From DATEDA01 sp963789885 (lineage in GTDB: Bacteria > Pseudomonadota > Gammaproteobacteria > Burkholderiales > SG8-39): a stretch of DNA of 64,000 nt. The notes beneath the pieces were generated by a model, which ran no database searches, was not told the DNA's origin, and was given only the letters and a program-made list of their open reading frames with translations. The DNA lies in contig CAWBNB010000005.1 in assembly GCA_963789885.1 (NCBI GenBank), positions 248,001 through 312,000 of the forward strand, read 5' to 3'. Within the stretch, counting starts at the first letter, position 1. Each line of letters begins with the position of its first letter. Made by a program: the position numbers and the translations under genes. Of this stretch, positions 6,856-18,423 are shown piece after piece.

Positions 6856-8373
6856 ATGACGGCGCCGCTCAACGCTTCCGATGCGATCCTCGCGCGCGTG
6901 CGCGAGCCGGCGCGGCGCGATCGTCCGGCGATCCTGCACGCCGGCGGCGCGACGACCTGCGGCGAGCTCGACGACGCGGTGTCGCGCACGGCGAGCGCAC
7001 TCGCCGCGCTCGGCCTGGAGCGCGGCGAACGAGTCTGCCTGCTGATGAACGATTCGCCGCGCTTCTGCGCCGCGTTTCTCGGCGCGATCAAAGCAGGCGC
7101 GGTCGCGGTCGCGCTGAACACCCGGCTCCCGCCTCCGGAACTCGCCTACATCGTCGGCGACTGCGAAGCGCAGCTGGTGATTGCGGATCCGGAGCATCTC
7201 GCGGCCGGGCGCGCGGCGTGTCGGGGGACCGCGACACGGCTCCTCCCCGCGCGCGGCGACGAGTCGCTCGAGGCCGCGGTGGCGATGGCGCGCCCGCTGC
7301 ACGCCACCGCGACGACTCGCGCCGACGACCCCGCGTTCTGGCTGTATTCCTCCGGCACGACCGGCCGGCCGAAGGCGATCATCCACAGCCAGGCGAGCTG
7401 CGCGCACGCCGGCAAGCTCCTGCGCGAGGTCGTCCACGCCGGCGACGACACGGTCGTGCTCGCGACCTCGAAGCTCTTCTTCGCATATGCGCTCGACAAC
7501 GGCTTCACCGGTCCGCTCTCCTGCGGGAGCACGATCGTCATCGACGAAGACTGGCCGGCGCCCGAAGCGATCGCAGCGAACGTCGCGCGCTGCCGCCCGA
7601 ACGTGTTCTTCACCGTGCCGACGATGATGCGTCGGCTGCTCGCCCTGCCGCCCGAGCAGCTCGCCGCGTTCGCGGCGATACGGCTCGTCTTCACGGCCGG
7701 CGAACGCCTCCCGGACGCGATCGCGGCCAAGTGGCGCGAACGGGTAGGGGCGACGGTGCTCGAGGCGTACGGCATGTCGGAGACGTTCTGCAACGCGTTC
7801 GCGAACTTTCCCGGGCAGCATCGCGGCGGGAGCTGCGGGTTGCCGCTGGCGGGCGTGACGGCGAAGCTCCTCGACGAGCGCGGACAGGAGGTGGCCGACG
7901 ATGCCCCGGGCGTGCTCTGGCTGAGACACCCCTCGCTCGCGCTGGGGTACAAGAGCGCAGAGATGACTGCGCGCGCGTTCCGCGACGGCTGGTTCTGCAC
8001 GGGCGACCTCTTCACCCGCGACGCCGACGGTTTCTGGTCGCATCAGGGCCGCGCCGACGAGCTCTATCGGATCGCGGGACAATGGGTGAAGCCGGCCGAG
8101 CTGGAAGAGACGGTGCTCGCCGACCGCCGGATCCGCGAGGCGGCCTGTGTCGTGGTCCCTGACGCGGACGGCCTCGACCGGCTCGCGTTGTTCGTGGTCG
8201 GCGCCGACGACCGGGCGGTCGAGGTCGCGCTTGCGCGAGTGGGCGAGTTGCCACGCCACGCGCGGCCGAAGTGGGTGCGCGCGGTGACCGAACTGCCGCG
8301 CACCGCGACCGGAAAGGTGCAGCGCTTTCGCTTGCGCGAACAGCTCGTCGCCGAGCTGCGCGACGCGGGTTGA
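6856..8373 (+). CDS. Benzoate-CoA ligase-family acyl-CoA synthetase
   Basis: This 505-residue ANL-superfamily enzyme activates a carboxylic acid with ATP and joins it to CoA. Motifs appear in order: P-loop YSSGTTGRPKAIIHSQ, adenylate-binding YGMSETF, hinge region GWFCTGDLFTRDADGFWSHQGRADE, and the catalytic C-terminal lysine in RTATGKVQRFRLR. The segment LGAIKAGAVAVALNTRLPPPELAYI resembles benzoate and 4-hydroxybenzoate CoA ligases. No ring-reducing, epoxidising or ring-cleaving genes are nearby, so the substrate (an aromatic acid is likely) is not settled. It is divergent from, and probably controlled by, the MarR gene. Confidence 0.85.
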   Translation: MTAPLNASDAILARVREPARRDRPAILHAGGATTCGELDDAVSRTASALAALGLERGERVCLLMNDSPRFCAAFLGAIKAGAVAVALNTRLPPPELAYIVGDCEAQLVIADPEHLAAGRAACRGTATRLLPARGDESLEAAVAMARPLHATATTRADDPAFWLYSSGTTGRPKAIIHSQASCAHAGKLLREVVHAGDDTVVLATSKLFFAYALDNGFTGPLSCGSTIVIDEDWPAPEAIAANVARCRPNVFFTVPTMMRRLLALPPEQLAAFAAIRLVFTAGERLPDAIAAKWRERVGATVLEAYGMSETFCNAFANFPGQHRGGSCGLPLAGVTAKLLDERGQEVADDAPGVLWLRHPSLALGYKSAEMTARAFRDGWFCTGDLFTRDADGFWSHQGRADELYRIAGQWVKPAELEETVLADRRIREAACVVVPDADGLDRLALFVVGADDRAVEVALARVGELPRHARPKWVRAVTELPRTATGKVQRFRLREQLVAELRDAG

Positions 8374-8384
8374 CGGGGGATTCG

Positions 8385-8813
8385 ATGACGAAGGGTGTAC
8401 GGTGGCGGGTCGTGGCCCTGTGTTTCTGCCTCGCGGTGCTCGCGGGCTGCGCGAGCGAGCCCGGACCGAGCTGCGGGACGGTATACACGCTCGGCGAGTC
8501 CGAGGTCGCGCAGGCGATGGCGCGCGGCCAGCCGGTGACCAAGCCGGGGCCGCTGCCCGCGCACGCTGTGCCGCGGGGCACACCGCGGGCGGTGCTCGAG
8601 CCGGACGGCAGCTACGCGGGCGGGCGAGTGTTCTGCTCGGCCGCCGAGGCCCGCGCCGCCGTTCCCGAGCTCGCGGCGCAGGGCGTCCTGCCAAAGGGAC
8701 ACAGCTGGCAGGTATACATCGTCGCCGTGGAGTGGGACAAGGATGTGTACGAGAAGCGCCCCGGCGAATACCGCCTCAGGCGGCCGGCCCGGATGACGCA
8801 GGTCGCGAACTGA
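8385..8813 (+). CDS. Putative lipoprotein of unknown function
   Basis: The 142-residue product starts at an ATG preceded by GGGGA, 11 bases after the ligase stop. The N-terminus is a type II signal peptide with lipobox LAGC (lipidated Cys22), predicting anchorage to the inner or outer membrane. The mature part has two further cysteines (PSCGTVYTLG and GRVFCSAAEA) that could form a disulfide, and a C-terminal region (SWQVYIVAVEWDKDVYEKRPGEYRL). I recognise no family. Close spacing suggests co-transcription with the ligase, but a functional link is not evident. Confidence 0.7.
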   Translation: MTKGVRWRVVALCFCLAVLAGCASEPGPSCGTVYTLGESEVAQAMARGQPVTKPGPLPAHAVPRGTPRAVLEPDGSYAGGRVFCSAAEARAAVPELAAQGVLPKGHSWQVYIVAVEWDKDVYEKRPGEYRLRRPARMTQVAN

Positions 8814-8825
8814 CCGGGTATCCGA

Positions 8826-9221
8826 TCAGCACTGCTCCCACGGCAGGCCGTCGAACCGCCAGCCGTTGGTCGTGTTGCGCCGATGCTTCTCGTCGAGGTC
8901 GCCCTCGAAGCCGTGGAGCACGTTGTAGACGTCGGTGAAGCCGGCCTTCTCGAGCGCGTCGCCCGCGTCGAGCGAGCGGTTGCCGCTGCGGCAGATCAGG
9001 ACGACCGGGCGGTGCGCGTGATTCGCGCCGGCGAGCTTCTTCACCTGCCCGACGAAGTGCGGATTGACTTCCCAGTCGGGGCCGTCGTTCCACGCCACGT
9101 GCAGCGCGCCGGTCGGATGGCCCACGAAGAGGTATTCCATCTCGCTCCGGCAATCGACGAGGAGCGCATTGGGCCTCTGCTTGAGGTACTCGGCGGCTTC
9201 TTTGGGCTTGAGGTGTTTCAT
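8826..9221 (-). CDS. Rhodanese-like sulfurtransferase
   Basis: A 131-residue single-domain rhodanese starting at MKHLKPKEAAEYL. It shows LLVDCRSEMEYLFVGHPTGALHVAW near the N-terminus and the active-site loop ICRSGNRS, whose cysteine would carry the persulfide. Single-domain rhodaneses move sulfane sulfur in the cytoplasm; the acceptor here is unknown. The C-terminus (NTTNGWRFDGLPWEQC) is typical of a proteobacterial subgroup. It is convergent with the lipoprotein gene and divergent from metH. Confidence 0.9.
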   Translation of the reverse strand: MKHLKPKEAAEYLKQRPNALLVDCRSEMEYLFVGHPTGALHVAWNDGPDWEVNPHFVGQVKKLAGANHAHRPVVLICRSGNRSLDAGDALEKAGFTDVYNVLHGFEGDLDEKHRRNTTNGWRFDGLPWEQC

Positions 9222-9300
9222 GGGCCAATCGGTCCGGGATGCGGCGAGGGCGGGCAGTATAGACCCGCGTGCAGCCGTGCGCATCAGCATAAAGCGTTTG

Positions 9301-9329
9301 TTGACAAGGGCCTAGCTAGCCGCTAGCCT
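9301..9329 (+). promoter_or_regulatory. Sigma-70 promoter of metH
   Basis: A perfect -35 box TTGACA (9301-9306), a 17-base spacer and a weak -10 box TAGCCT (9324-9329) place the transcription start near 9336, exactly where the candidate riboswitch begins. Confidence 0.6.
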
Positions 9330-9336
9330 TCCTCTC

Positions 9337-9429
9337 GGCGCCGATTTGACGCTTCAGCTTGCGGGCGCCTCCGCGCTTCGTTGCTCGTGTTGCAACGGGC
9401 CGGGTGAAAGAAATACGGCTAAAGCGAGG
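9337..9429 (+). ncRNA. Candidate SAM-II-like riboswitch in the metH leader
   Basis: The leader carries conserved blocks of the SAM-II (SAM_alpha) aptamer in the right order. A P1 5' arm GGCGCC (9337-9342) runs straight into GATTTG (9343-9348). GCTTGC (9357-9362) leads into the P1 3' arm GGCGCC (9364-9369). A 3' GCTAAA lies at 9418-9423. Between P1 and GCTAAA is an extra hairpin (CGTTGC 9379-9384 with GCAACG 9392-9397), like the accessory stem described in many SAM-II RNAs. A short pseudoknot pairing is possible between TTCA (9353-9356) and TGAA (9405-9408). metH makes methionine, the SAM precursor, so feedback by SAM is sensible. The family is best known from alphaproteobacteria. A covariance search was not possible. 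Confidence 0.55.
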
Positions 9430-9430
9430 G

Positions 9431-9471
9431 AAACCCGTTTGGCCAGCCGCAGGCTCAACGGGTTTTTCGTT
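9431..9471 (+). terminator. Leader terminator between aptamer and metH
   Basis: AAACCCGTT (9431-9439) pairs with AACGGGTTT (9457-9465), with a smaller AGCC/GGCT stem inside the loop, followed by TTTCGTTTT. It begins two bases after the aptamer and about 100 bases before the metH start, so it would act as an attenuator. A further strong GC hairpin (9481-9489 with 9502-9510) follows, of unknown role. These elements explain most of the 344-base gap 9222-9565. Confidence 0.75.
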
Positions 9472-9565
9472 TTGTGGACCGGCCCGCGCGCAAGCGTCTT
9501 TGCGCGGGCCCGCTAACGGCCCTTTCGCCGGCGCCCCATCCGGAGTGCGGCGACGGCCGGGATTT

Positions 9566-13259
<3,694 letters not shown>

Positions 13260-13275
13260 TCCGGCAGGCGGTCCG

Positions 13276-13710
13276 TCAGGCCGAAGCGTCGGCGGTGAAG
13301 CCGGCCTGCTGGATGCCGTAGGCGCAGACCGCCTCGTCCTCGTCGCCGGTGGCGCCGCTTGCGCCGGCCGCGCCCAGGATCTCGCCGTTCGCGTCCTTGA
13401 TCAGCACCGCGCCGGGCTGCGGTAGGAGCCTGCCCTGGGCGGTCGCGGCGAGCGTATGGAGAAACGCCGGGTTGTCCTTCGCGCGCTTGGCGAGCGCGCG
13501 GCTGGAAGCATCCATCCCGACCGCGCCCCATGCCTTCCCGGTTGCGACGTCAATCCGGAACATGCTCGCGCCGTCCTCGCGCTGGGCCGCCTTGAGGTGG
13601 CCGGAGGCGTCGAGCACGACGACGGCGAGCGGCTTGATCTTCATCTCGCGCGCCTTCGCGAGTGCGTGCTCGATGATCGCGTTGGCTTTCCGCAGCGTGA
13701 GCTTCGACAT
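13276..13710 (-). CDS. GlcG/HbpS-family heme-binding-like protein
   Basis: The 144-residue product starts at MSKLTLRKANAIIEHALAKA. It follows the GlcG/HbpS family throughout: LAVVVLDASGHLKAAQREDGA, FRIDVATGKAWGAVGM, and a glycine-rich end ILGAAGASGATGDEDEAVC. Members bind heme or small molecules, and their role in metabolism is poorly defined; GlcG itself sits in glycolate operons. No glycolate genes are present here. It lies 50 bases downstream of the efflux operon on the same strand and may be its last gene. Family assignment is good, function unknown. Confidence 0.85.
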   Translation of the reverse strand: MSKLTLRKANAIIEHALAKAREMKIKPLAVVVLDASGHLKAAQREDGASMFRIDVATGKAWGAVGMDASSRALAKRAKDNPAFLHTLAATAQGRLLPQPGAVLIKDANGEILGAAGASGATGDEDEAVCAYGIQQAGFTADASA

Positions 13711-13760
13711 CGGGGATCTCCGGGTGGCGACGGTCAGGGCCGGAGCATAGCGACCCGGGG

Positions 13761-15209
13761 CTACTTCTGCGCGTCGTCCCGCTTCGACAGGCTGACGTCC
13801 TCGAGCGCGCGCGCGTCCCACCCGCCGCCGAGCGCCTTGACCAGCAGCACGCTCGCCACCAGGCGGCGGCCCTGGATGTTCACCGCGGTGCGCTCGTTGT
13901 TGAGCGCGATCGTCTGCGCGGCGATGACGTTCAGGTAGCTCACGATCCCCGCCTTGTACTGGTTGGTCGTGAGCTCGACCGACACCCGCGCCCCGCTAGC
14001 GGCGGCGTCCTGCAGCCCCCCCTCCTCCTCGAGGATGCGCAGGCTGGCGAGGTTGTCCTCGACGTCCTGGAAGCTCGCCAGCACCGTCTGCCGGTAGGTC
14101 GCAACCTGGCCGTCGTACGCCGCGATCGCCTGGTCGGACACGGCACGCCGCAGGCCGCCGTCGAAGATGTTCTGGGCGAGCGCAGCGCCGAGCGACCAGA
14201 AGCGGCTCGGCGCGGTCAGCCAGTCGGTGAAGCTCGTGCTGCGGAACCCCCCCGCGGCGGAGAGCGTGAGCGTCGGGTAGAACGCGGACTGTGCAACGCC
14301 GATCTGGGCGTTCGCTGCGGCGACGCTGCGCTCGGCGGCGGCGATGTCCGGCCGTCGCTCGAGCAGCTCCGACGGCACGCCAACGGGGATCGTCGGCAGC
14401 ACCGCGACGAGCGGCGCGCGCGCGATCGAGAACGTCGACGCCGGCTCGCCGATCAGCGTCGCGATCGCGTGCTCGAGCAGGGCACGATCCACCCCGAGGT
14501 CGATGAGCTGCGCCTGCACGCTCTTCAGCTGAACTTCCGCCTGGACGACGTCCACTCGCGCCGCCACGCCGGCGGCGTAGCGGTTCTGCGTGAGATCCAG
14601 CGTCTTCTGGTACGCGGCGACGGTTTCTTCGAGCACCCGCCGCTGGACGTCGACGACCCGCAACGCCAGATAGTTCTGCGCCACCGACGCCTGCGCGGAG
14701 AGCCGCGCCGACTCGAGGTCCGCGGCGCTCGCCTGCCAGTTCGCCTCGCCGGCCTCAATCGCGCGGCGGACCTTGCCCCAGAGGTCGAGCTCCCAGCTCG
14801 CGTTGAGGTTGAGGTTATAGTTGTTCACCGCGCCGGTGGCGAACGAGGGCTGGTTCGACAGCGACGGCGACTTGCTCCGGATCACCGAGGTGCCGGCGCC
14901 CACGGTCGGGAAGAGGCCCGCCCGCGCCTGCTCGGTGAGTGCCTGGGCCTGGCGGTAGTTCGCCTCGGCGAGCCGGATATTCTGGTTCGAGATGTCGACG
15001 CGCGCGGCGAGGGCGTCGAGCTCGCGGTCGCCGAACATCTCCCACCAGCGCCCGCGCTCGATCGCATCGCGCGGCTCGGCCCGCTTCCAGCCCTCCATCT
15101 CCTTGTAGGCGTCCGGCACCGGCGCGCTCGGACGGACGTAGTCGGGGCCGACCATGCACCCCGCAAGGGCCGTGGCGGCGGCAAGGGGGACGAGCGTGCG
15201 CGCGATCAT
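13761..15209 (-). CDS. RND efflux outer-membrane factor (OprM/NodT family)
   Basis: A 482-residue outer-membrane channel lipoprotein with lipobox LAGC (Cys18) and the family opening MVGPDYVRPSAPVPDAY. Two internally homologous halves contain long alpha-barrel helices and typical phrases such as ASWELDLWGKVRRAIEA, IGEPASTFSIA, ELLERRPDIAAAERSVAAANAQIGVA and GGLRRAVSDQAIAAYDGQVATYRQTVL. It would trimerise and dock on the MdtAB-type pump to release substrates outside the cell. Its start overlaps the stop of the upstream permease gene by four bases (ATGA), so translation is coupled. This operon structure matches muxABC-opmB and mdtABC-type systems. Confidence 0.95.
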   Translation of the reverse strand: MIARTLVPLAAATALAGCMVGPDYVRPSAPVPDAYKEMEGWKRAEPRDAIERGRWWEMFGDRELDALAARVDISNQNIRLAEANYRQAQALTEQARAGLFPTVGAGTSVIRSKSPSLSNQPSFATGAVNNYNLNLNASWELDLWGKVRRAIEAGEANWQASAADLESARLSAQASVAQNYLALRVVDVQRRVLEETVAAYQKTLDLTQNRYAAGVAARVDVVQAEVQLKSVQAQLIDLGVDRALLEHAIATLIGEPASTFSIARAPLVAVLPTIPVGVPSELLERRPDIAAAERSVAAANAQIGVAQSAFYPTLTLSAAGGFRSTSFTDWLTAPSRFWSLGAALAQNIFDGGLRRAVSDQAIAAYDGQVATYRQTVLASFQDVEDNLASLRILEEEGGLQDAAASGARVSVELTTNQYKAGIVSYLNVIAAQTIALNNERTAVNIQGRRLVASVLLVKALGGGWDARALEDVSLSKRDDAQK

Positions 15210-18200
15210 CGCGCCTCCAATCCGGCCGTGCGGCCGCTACGGCGCCAGCGCTGACACCAGAGCCGAAACCGATCGAGGTAGAGGTACACGACCGGCGTCG
15301 TATAGAGCGTCAGCAGCTGGCTCAGCAGCAGACCGCCGACGATGGCGATCCCGAGCGGTTGGCGGAGCTCCGCGCCGTCGCCGGTGCGGAACGCGAGCGG
15401 CAGCGCACCGAGCATCGCCGCCGCGGTCGTCATCAGGATCGGGCGCAGGCGCAGGCTGCACGCGCGCAGGATCGCCTGCTCGGGCCGGAGGGCTTCGCGA
15501 CGCTCCGCGTCGAGCGCGAAATCGACCATCATGATCGCGTTCTTCTTCACGATCCCGATCAGCAGAAACACCGCGATCAGCGCGATGACGCCGAACTCGA
15601 TCTTGAACGCGAGGAGGGCCAGCAGCGCGCCCACGCCCGCCGACGGCAGCGTCGACAGGATCGTGATCGGGTGAATCGTGCTCTCGTAGAGCATGCCGAG
15701 GACGAGGTACATCGCGACGACCGCCGCGAGAATGAGCCATGGCTGACGTGCGAGCGTCGCCTGGAAGCCGCGTGCGGTCCCCTGGAACCCGCCGTAGATC
15801 GACGCCGGCATCCCGATGCGCGCCATCGTCTCGTTGATCGCCGCGGTCGCGGTCGACAGCGAAACGCCTTCGGGCAGGCTGAACGAAATCGTCGAGGCGG
15901 CGAACTGGCCCTGGTGGTTCACCGACAGCGGGGTGTTGGTGAACTCGTAGTGCGCCACCGTGGCGAGCGGCACCTGCGTGCCGGCGGGGCTGCGGACGTA
16001 GATGTCCTTCAGCGCCTCGGGTCCCTGCGCATAGCGCGGATCGACCTCCATCACCACGCGATACTGGTTGCGCTCGGTGTAGATGGTCGAGACGACCGAT
16101 TGTCCGAACGCGTTCCCGAGCGTCGTGTCGATCAGATCGGTGGTGATGCCCAGCCGCGCCGCGGTCGGCCGGTCGATAACGACCGTCGTCTGCAGACCGC
16201 GCGTCTCCTGGTCGGTGCTTACATCGGTCAGCTGCGGGACGCTCTGGAGCGCAGCCTGCAACCGCGGGGTCCAGGTCCGCAGCACCTCGAGGTCGTCGCT
16301 CTGCAAGGTGTACTGATAGGACCCGGTGCCCTGGCGCCCACCGATCCGCACGTCCTGGACCGGCACGAGCCAGAGATTCACGCCCGGCTCCTTCGCGAGT
16401 CGCGTGCGCAGTCGCGCGACGATTTCCCCCGCCGATACGCGGCGCTCCTTCAGCGGCTTCAGCGCGACGAACATCGTTCCCGAATTGCGCGAGCCGCCGC
16501 CGGTCACCGCCGTCACGGTCTCGACCGACGGGTCGGCGCGGACGATCTCCACGAGCCGGTTCATCTTCTCCTGGGTGGCCGGGAACGAGCTCGACTGGTC
16601 GGTGCGGATCCAGCCGATCAGGCGCCCGGTATCCTGCTGCGGAAAAAAGCCCTTCGGGATCTCGATGTAGAGGTAAACATTCAGGCCGATCGTCGCCGCG
16701 AGGATCACGATCGTGACGAGCGAGTGCCGGAGCGCCCACGCGAGGCTGCGCTCGTAGCCGCGCCGGATCGCCGAGAACACCCGCTCGCCCGCCAGGTACA
16801 GCCGGCCGTGCCCCCCTGGCGGCGCCGGCGCGAGCAGCCGTGCGCACATCATCGGCGTGAGCGTGAGCGAGACGACGAGGGAGACCAGGATCGCGACCGA
16901 CAGCGTGACCGCGAACTCGCGGAAGACGCGCCCGACGATGTCGCCCATGAACAGGATCGGGATGAACACCGCAATCAGCGAGACGCTCATCGACAGCACC
17001 GTGAAGCTCACCTCGCGCGCACTCACGAGCGCAGCTGCCATCGGGCTCATCCCGGCCTCGATGTGGCGGGTCGCGTTCTCGAGCACCACAATGGCGTCGT
17101 CGACGACGAAGCCGGTCGCCACGATCAGCGCCATCAGCGAGAGATTGTTGAGGCTGTAACCGGCGAGATACATGAACCCGAAGGTGGCGACGATCGACAC
17201 CGGCACCGCGACCGCCGGGATGAGCGTCGCCCGCACGCGGCGCAGGAACACGAAGACCACGAGGATCACCAGCGCGACGGCGATCGCGAGCGTCTTCTGC
17301 ACTTCGATGAGCGAAGCGCGGATCGTGGAGGTCCGCTCGATCGGCACCTCGAGATCGACGGCGGCCGGCAGCGATGCACGCAGCCACGGCATGAGGTCCC
17401 GCACCCGCTGCACGGTCTCGAGGATGTTTGCGTTTGGCTCCTTGTAGACGAGCAGGAGGACCGCCGGCCGGCCATCCTTCGAGCCGGCGTTCCGCACGTC
17501 CTGCACCGAGTCCACGACGTCCGCGACGTCCGCGAGCCGCACCGGCGCGCCGTTCCGCCAGGCGACGATGAGCGGCCGGTACTCGGCCGCGGTTCGGGCC
17601 TGATCGTTCGCGTAGATCCACCACTGGCGATCGCCCTCTTCGACCAGGCCCTTGGGGCGGTTCGCATTCGCCGCGGCGAGGGCATTCCGGACATCGCTGA
17701 GGCCGACGCCGTAGGCGTTGAGCGCGGTCGCGTTCAGCTCGACGCGGACCGCCGGGAGCGAGCTGCCGTTCACGGTCACCTGCCCGACGCCGCTCACCTG
17801 CGAGAGCTTCTGCGCGACGACGGTCGAGGCGGCGTCGTACATCTGACCCTGGGTCAGGGTGTCGGACGTCAGCGTCAGCACCATGATCGGCGCGTCGGCC
17901 GGGTTCACCTTGCGGTAGGTCGGGTTGTTCGGCATTCCCGTCGGCAACTGGCTCCGCGCGGCGTTGATCGCGGCCTGCACCTCGGTGGCCGCGTCGTTGA
18001 TGTCCCGGTTGAGGTCGAACTGCAGCGTTACGCGCGTCGAGCCGAGCGACGAGCTCGACGTGATCTCGTTTACGCCGGCGATGCGCCCGAGCTGGCGCTC
18101 GAGCGGCGTGGCGACCGTCGCGGCCATCGTATCGGGGCTCGCGCCCGGCAGACTCGCGGTCACCGAGATCACCGGGTACTCGACCTGCGGCAGCGGCGCG

Positions 18201-18301
18201 ACCGGCAGCTGCGTGTACGCGACCGCGCCGGCGAGCGTGAGCCCGACGGCGAGAAGCGTCGTCGCGACCGGACGCGCGATGAACGGCTCGGCGAGGCTCA
18301 T
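15206..18301 (-). CDS. mdtC: RND multidrug efflux permease, MdtC/MuxC type
   Basis: This 1031-residue inner-membrane transporter starts at MSLAEPFIARPVATTLLAVG, a standard RND beginning. An earlier in-frame start would be made only of the intergenic repeat described separately. It shows the duplicated RND architecture: TM1, a large periplasmic loop, TM2-6, a second loop, TM8-12. The TM4 proton-relay aspartates are present in ATGFVVDDAIVVLENATRHIE. It pairs with the preceding MdtB-type gene; such heteromeric pumps use two permeases with one adaptor and export bile salts, novobiocin or other amphiphiles in known cases. Substrates here are unknown. Confidence 0.93.
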   Translation of the reverse strand: MSLAEPFIARPVATTLLAVGLTLAGAVAYTQLPVAPLPQVEYPVISVTASLPGASPDTMAATVATPLERQLGRIAGVNEITSSSSLGSTRVTLQFDLNRDINDAATEVQAAINAARSQLPTGMPNNPTYRKVNPADAPIMVLTLTSDTLTQGQMYDAASTVVAQKLSQVSGVGQVTVNGSSLPAVRVELNATALNAYGVGLSDVRNALAAANANRPKGLVEEGDRQWWIYANDQARTAAEYRPLIVAWRNGAPVRLADVADVVDSVQDVRNAGSKDGRPAVLLLVYKEPNANILETVQRVRDLMPWLRASLPAAVDLEVPIERTSTIRASLIEVQKTLAIAVALVILVVFVFLRRVRATLIPAVAVPVSIVATFGFMYLAGYSLNNLSLMALIVATGFVVDDAIVVLENATRHIEAGMSPMAAALVSAREVSFTVLSMSVSLIAVFIPILFMGDIVGRVFREFAVTLSVAILVSLVVSLTLTPMMCARLLAPAPPGGHGRLYLAGERVFSAIRRGYERSLAWALRHSLVTIVILAATIGLNVYLYIEIPKGFFPQQDTGRLIGWIRTDQSSSFPATQEKMNRLVEIVRADPSVETVTAVTGGGSRNSGTMFVALKPLKERRVSAGEIVARLRTRLAKEPGVNLWLVPVQDVRIGGRQGTGSYQYTLQSDDLEVLRTWTPRLQAALQSVPQLTDVSTDQETRGLQTTVVIDRPTAARLGITTDLIDTTLGNAFGQSVVSTIYTERNQYRVVMEVDPRYAQGPEALKDIYVRSPAGTQVPLATVAHYEFTNTPLSVNHQGQFAASTISFSLPEGVSLSTATAAINETMARIGMPASIYGGFQGTARGFQATLARQPWLILAAVVAMYLVLGMLYESTIHPITILSTLPSAGVGALLALLAFKIEFGVIALIAVFLLIGIVKKNAIMMVDFALDAERREALRPEQAILRACSLRLRPILMTTAAAMLGALPLAFRTGDGAELRQPLGIAIVGGLLLSQLLTLYTTPVVYLYLDRFRLWCQRWRRSGRTAGLEAR

Positions 18302-18302
18302 C

Positions 18303-18360
18303 GGACCGACCTCGCGCTCCGCGCTCGGGATTCGCCCTTGGGGCGGCCCGGCGCGCTCGT
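18303..18360 (-). repeat. Dispersed intergenic repeat, copy A
   Basis: This 58-base unit lies two bases upstream of the mdtC start codon. It shares most bases with copy B next to it and copy C at 63336. The shared core reads CGCTCGGGATTCGCCCTTGG on the plus strand and holds a small hairpin (CGCCC-CAA-GGGCG on the transcribed strand). Confidence 0.8.
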
Positions 18361-18361
18361 T

Positions 18362-18423
18362 GGACTGCCCTCGCGCCAAAACCGCGCTCGGGATTCGCCC
18401 TTGGGGCGGCCCGGCGGGCTCAT
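18362..18423 (-). repeat. Dispersed intergenic repeat, copy B
   Basis: This 62-base copy is in tandem with copy A and begins exactly at the mdtB stop codon (ATGAGCCCGCCGGGCC on the minus strand overlaps the TGA). Copy C has the same relation to the mnmG stop. It separates the two permease genes, which would otherwise be adjacent. Confidence 0.8.

Noticed and set aside
9337..9471. SAH or cobalamin riboswitch in the metH leader
   Set aside because: I looked for the SAH core (GAGGAGCGCTGC-like) and the B12 box (AGYCAGGAGACCTGCC-like) and saw neither. SAM-II blocks fit better.
9359..9565. Extended in-frame start for metH
   Set aside because: The extra 69 codons run through the aptamer and terminator hairpin, and MetH homology begins at 9566.
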